From Chitinophagales bacterium (lineage in GTDB: Bacteria; Bacteroidota; Bacteroidia; Chitinophagales; UBA2359): DNA of 64,000 nucleotides. The DNA is taken from the NCBI GenBank assembly GCA_020636475.1, contig JACJXU010000009.1, forward strand, positions 70,580-134,579, written 5' to 3'. Numbering within the stretch: position 1 is the first letter of the stretch; every line of letters starts with the position of its first letter. The notes below the pieces were generated by a model. The model was not told the origin of the DNA. It ran no database searches and worked only from the letters and a program-made list of their open reading frames with translations. Shown in pieces: positions 62,885 through 64,000 of this stretch. The translations under genes were made by a program, and so were the position numbers.

Positions 62885-63591
62885 ATTGCCTGTTTCACAA
62901 AATCCTTTTCATGTAGTATTACGATATTTTCAGTAAAAAGATTTTGCCGAAAACAAAATTGTATATCCTCCGCCAATCCTTTGTTATTAAGTCGTTTGTA
63001 GTGAGCCGATTCGGCTAAAAATTCAGTTACATTATCGCGGTGTAAATTCCATAACTGTGCTACCATTGTAGAAGCATCGCATTGAGGGTTGGGTTTTGCA
63101 CTAAGTTGGCACAATAGTGCTCCGGCAAAAAGACTATCTTCCAAACTCACTTTTCCCTTCCATCCGGCGCAAAAAAGAAAAATATCTTTCTCTTGGCGAT
63201 TGAGCCACTCGGCAGTAGCTTGCAAATTCAAAAAAGAGCCAATAAGAATCGTATCCGCAGCTTGCGACAGTTGTACGCAGCGTGTACCGTTGGTAGTGCT
63301 TAGTGCCAATTTAATGCCATTACTTTCTGGATTTTGGTAATATTGTAGTGGCGAGTTTGTCCAGCGAAAACCTTCTATCGGCTCACCATTGCGCTCGGCG
63401 GCGGCTTCGTACTGCTGTGTTTCTAAGGCTTTGCATGCGGTCAGGTCGGCTTCGGTACGCACAGCAACTACGCCACTTTCTAAGGCAGTAACAATAGTAC
63501 TGCTGGCGCGCAAAATATCAATTACAACAACAATTTTGCTTTTTACTTCGTAAAGATGTATGAGTTCGGGGCTTAAACAAACTTCTACCAT
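62881..63591 (-). CDS. comB: 2-phosphosulfolactate phosphatase family protein
   Basis: ComB removes phosphate from 2-phosphosulfolactate in coenzyme M biosynthesis; the same family occurs widely in bacteria. This 236-residue protein has VVVIDILRASSTIVTALESG near residue 20, SPLQYYQNPESNGIKLALST with TTNGTRCV, and LFCAGWKGKVSLEDSLFAGA. I chose ATG 63591 (MVEVCLSPE); the longer frame to 63693 would overlap the upstream permease gene and has a tyrosine-rich, non-family N-terminus. Coenzyme M is not expected in this phylum, so the true substrate is unclear. Confidence 0.88.
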   Translation of the reverse strand: MVEVCLSPELIHLYEVKSKIVVVIDILRASSTIVTALESGVVAVRTEADLTACKALETQQYEAAAERNGEPIEGFRWTNSPLQYYQNPESNGIKLALSTTNGTRCVQLSQAADTILIGSFLNLQATAEWLNRQEKDIFLFCAGWKGKVSLEDSLFAGALLCQLSAKPNPQCDASTMVAQLWNLHRDNVTEFLAESAHYKRLNNKGLAEDIQFCFRQNLFTENIVILHEKDFVKQAI

Positions 63592-63617
63592 ACAAGAATT
63601 TAAATTTGAGGAAAAAT

Positions 63618-64000
63618 TTATTTTTGACTGCGAATAATAAGATAAATAGTAATAATACCAAAAATAATGTTGGGAATCCACGCCCCCAACCAAGGCGGCA
63701 AGTTGGCATTGATAGAAAACGTAGTGGAAAATTGCAGCGAAATAATGAACAAACTACTCAGGGCAATGCCATAAAAAAGCGGTAATCCAATACCGCCACG
63801 CACCTTGCGCGAAGCAATAGCATAGCCCATTGCCGTAAGGATAAATGTAGCAAACGGAATAGCCATACGCCGATATTTTTCCACCTGAAAAGTTTCAATA
63901 CTTTTGCCGCCGCGCATTTGCTCTTCGGCAATAAAAGCATTGAGTTCGGGTGTAGTCATTGCATCTTTATAAATGGTTTTTTTCTGAAAATCGTTGGGCA
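63618..64000 (-). CDS. LptF/LptG-type (YjgP/YjgQ) permease, C-terminal part (partial)
   Basis: This minus-strand frame enters from the right window edge and ends at 63618. It covers the last 127 or so residues of a YjgP/YjgQ-family permease. The linker (MTTPELNAFIAEEQ, HVEK-like VEKYRRMAIPFATF) and three C-terminal membrane helices (ILTAMGYAIA, YGIALSSLFIISLQF, WIPNIIFGIITIYLII) are visible. LptF and LptG form the inner-membrane part of the lipopolysaccharide exporter. It lies 26 bp upstream of comB. Confidence 0.85.
   Translation of the reverse strand, partial: PNDFQKKTIYKDAMTTPELNAFIAEEQMRGGKSIETFQVEKYRRMAIPFATFILTAMGYAIASRKVRGGIGLPLFYGIALSSLFIISLQFSTTFSINANLPPWLGAWIPNIIFGIITIYLIIRSQK

Noticed and set aside
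1-64000. tRNA or rRNA genes
   Set aside because: No cloverleaf-sized stretch with CCA-type ends or rRNA-like sequence was noticed; nearly all gaps are shorter than 300 bp.

Overview
The window looks like a piece of chromosome from an AT-rich member of the Bacteroidota. The evidence is GldN, a protein with SprB-like repeats and a type IX secretion (T9SS) C-terminal domain, a TamL-type lipoprotein, BshC for bacillithiol, fused E1 alpha/beta dehydrogenase subunits, a DksA/TraR-like protein without its zinc cysteines, and promoters of the TTTG / TAnnTTTG type. I see no tRNA, rRNA, prophage, insertion sequence with a transposase, or CRISPR array. Genus or family cannot be set from this sequence. 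Genes are tightly packed and several convergent pairs overlap by a few bases.

Layout. 1-1572: two sulfotransferases on the minus strand, the first running off the window. 1683-5099: solitary gldN, a DUF2141 protein, a small lipoprotein and a UMF1-type transporter split by a one-base frameshift. 5083-7492: lipB and bshC. 7607-12824: a small membrane protein, a run of hotdog thioesterase, acetyltransferase and trmH, a TerB-like protein, a DUF2807 protein and a GMC oxidoreductase. 12894-15038: a HAD/formylglycine-generating-enzyme composite with a one-base frameshift, then a 25-bp tandem array. 15115-28008: an rRNA m5C methyltransferase, fused E1 dehydrogenase, thioesterase, tamL, an RNA methyltransferase, hldD, enoyl-CoA hydratase, a coiled-coil protein beside an OmpA-family protein, and thrC. 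28097-38884: a TPR protein, gyrA, exbB-exbD-tonB, folC, hydroxyacyl-CoA dehydrogenase, a NifU-like protein, Mrp/ApbC and an orphan MotA/ExbB-type channel.

38995-43963 is a small accessory stretch: a tiny unknown, a VapBC-like toxin-antitoxin pair, a von Willebrand A lipoprotein, a type II restriction-modification pair with overlapping genes and an unknown lipoprotein. 44149-50961 is one seven-gene efflux operon (TetR, TolC, HlyD, two ATPases, two ABC-2 permeases) of the YbhGFSR type, with a perfect 16-bp palindrome between the candidate promoter and the tetR start codon. 50968-52189 has no convincing gene. It carries two nearly full copies (about 300 bp) of a hairpin-rich, MITE-like repeat with imperfect terminal inverted repeats, plus a truncated third copy into which one full copy seems to have inserted. 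This is the best candidate here for something undescribed.

52268-64000 returns to housekeeping: DksA/TraR-like protein, ileS, an RND/MMPL transporter, a small HExxH membrane protein, nucleoside phosphorylase, DUF4442 protein, aroQ, a T9SS cargo protein, MazG, comB and the C-terminal end of an LptF/LptG-type permease.
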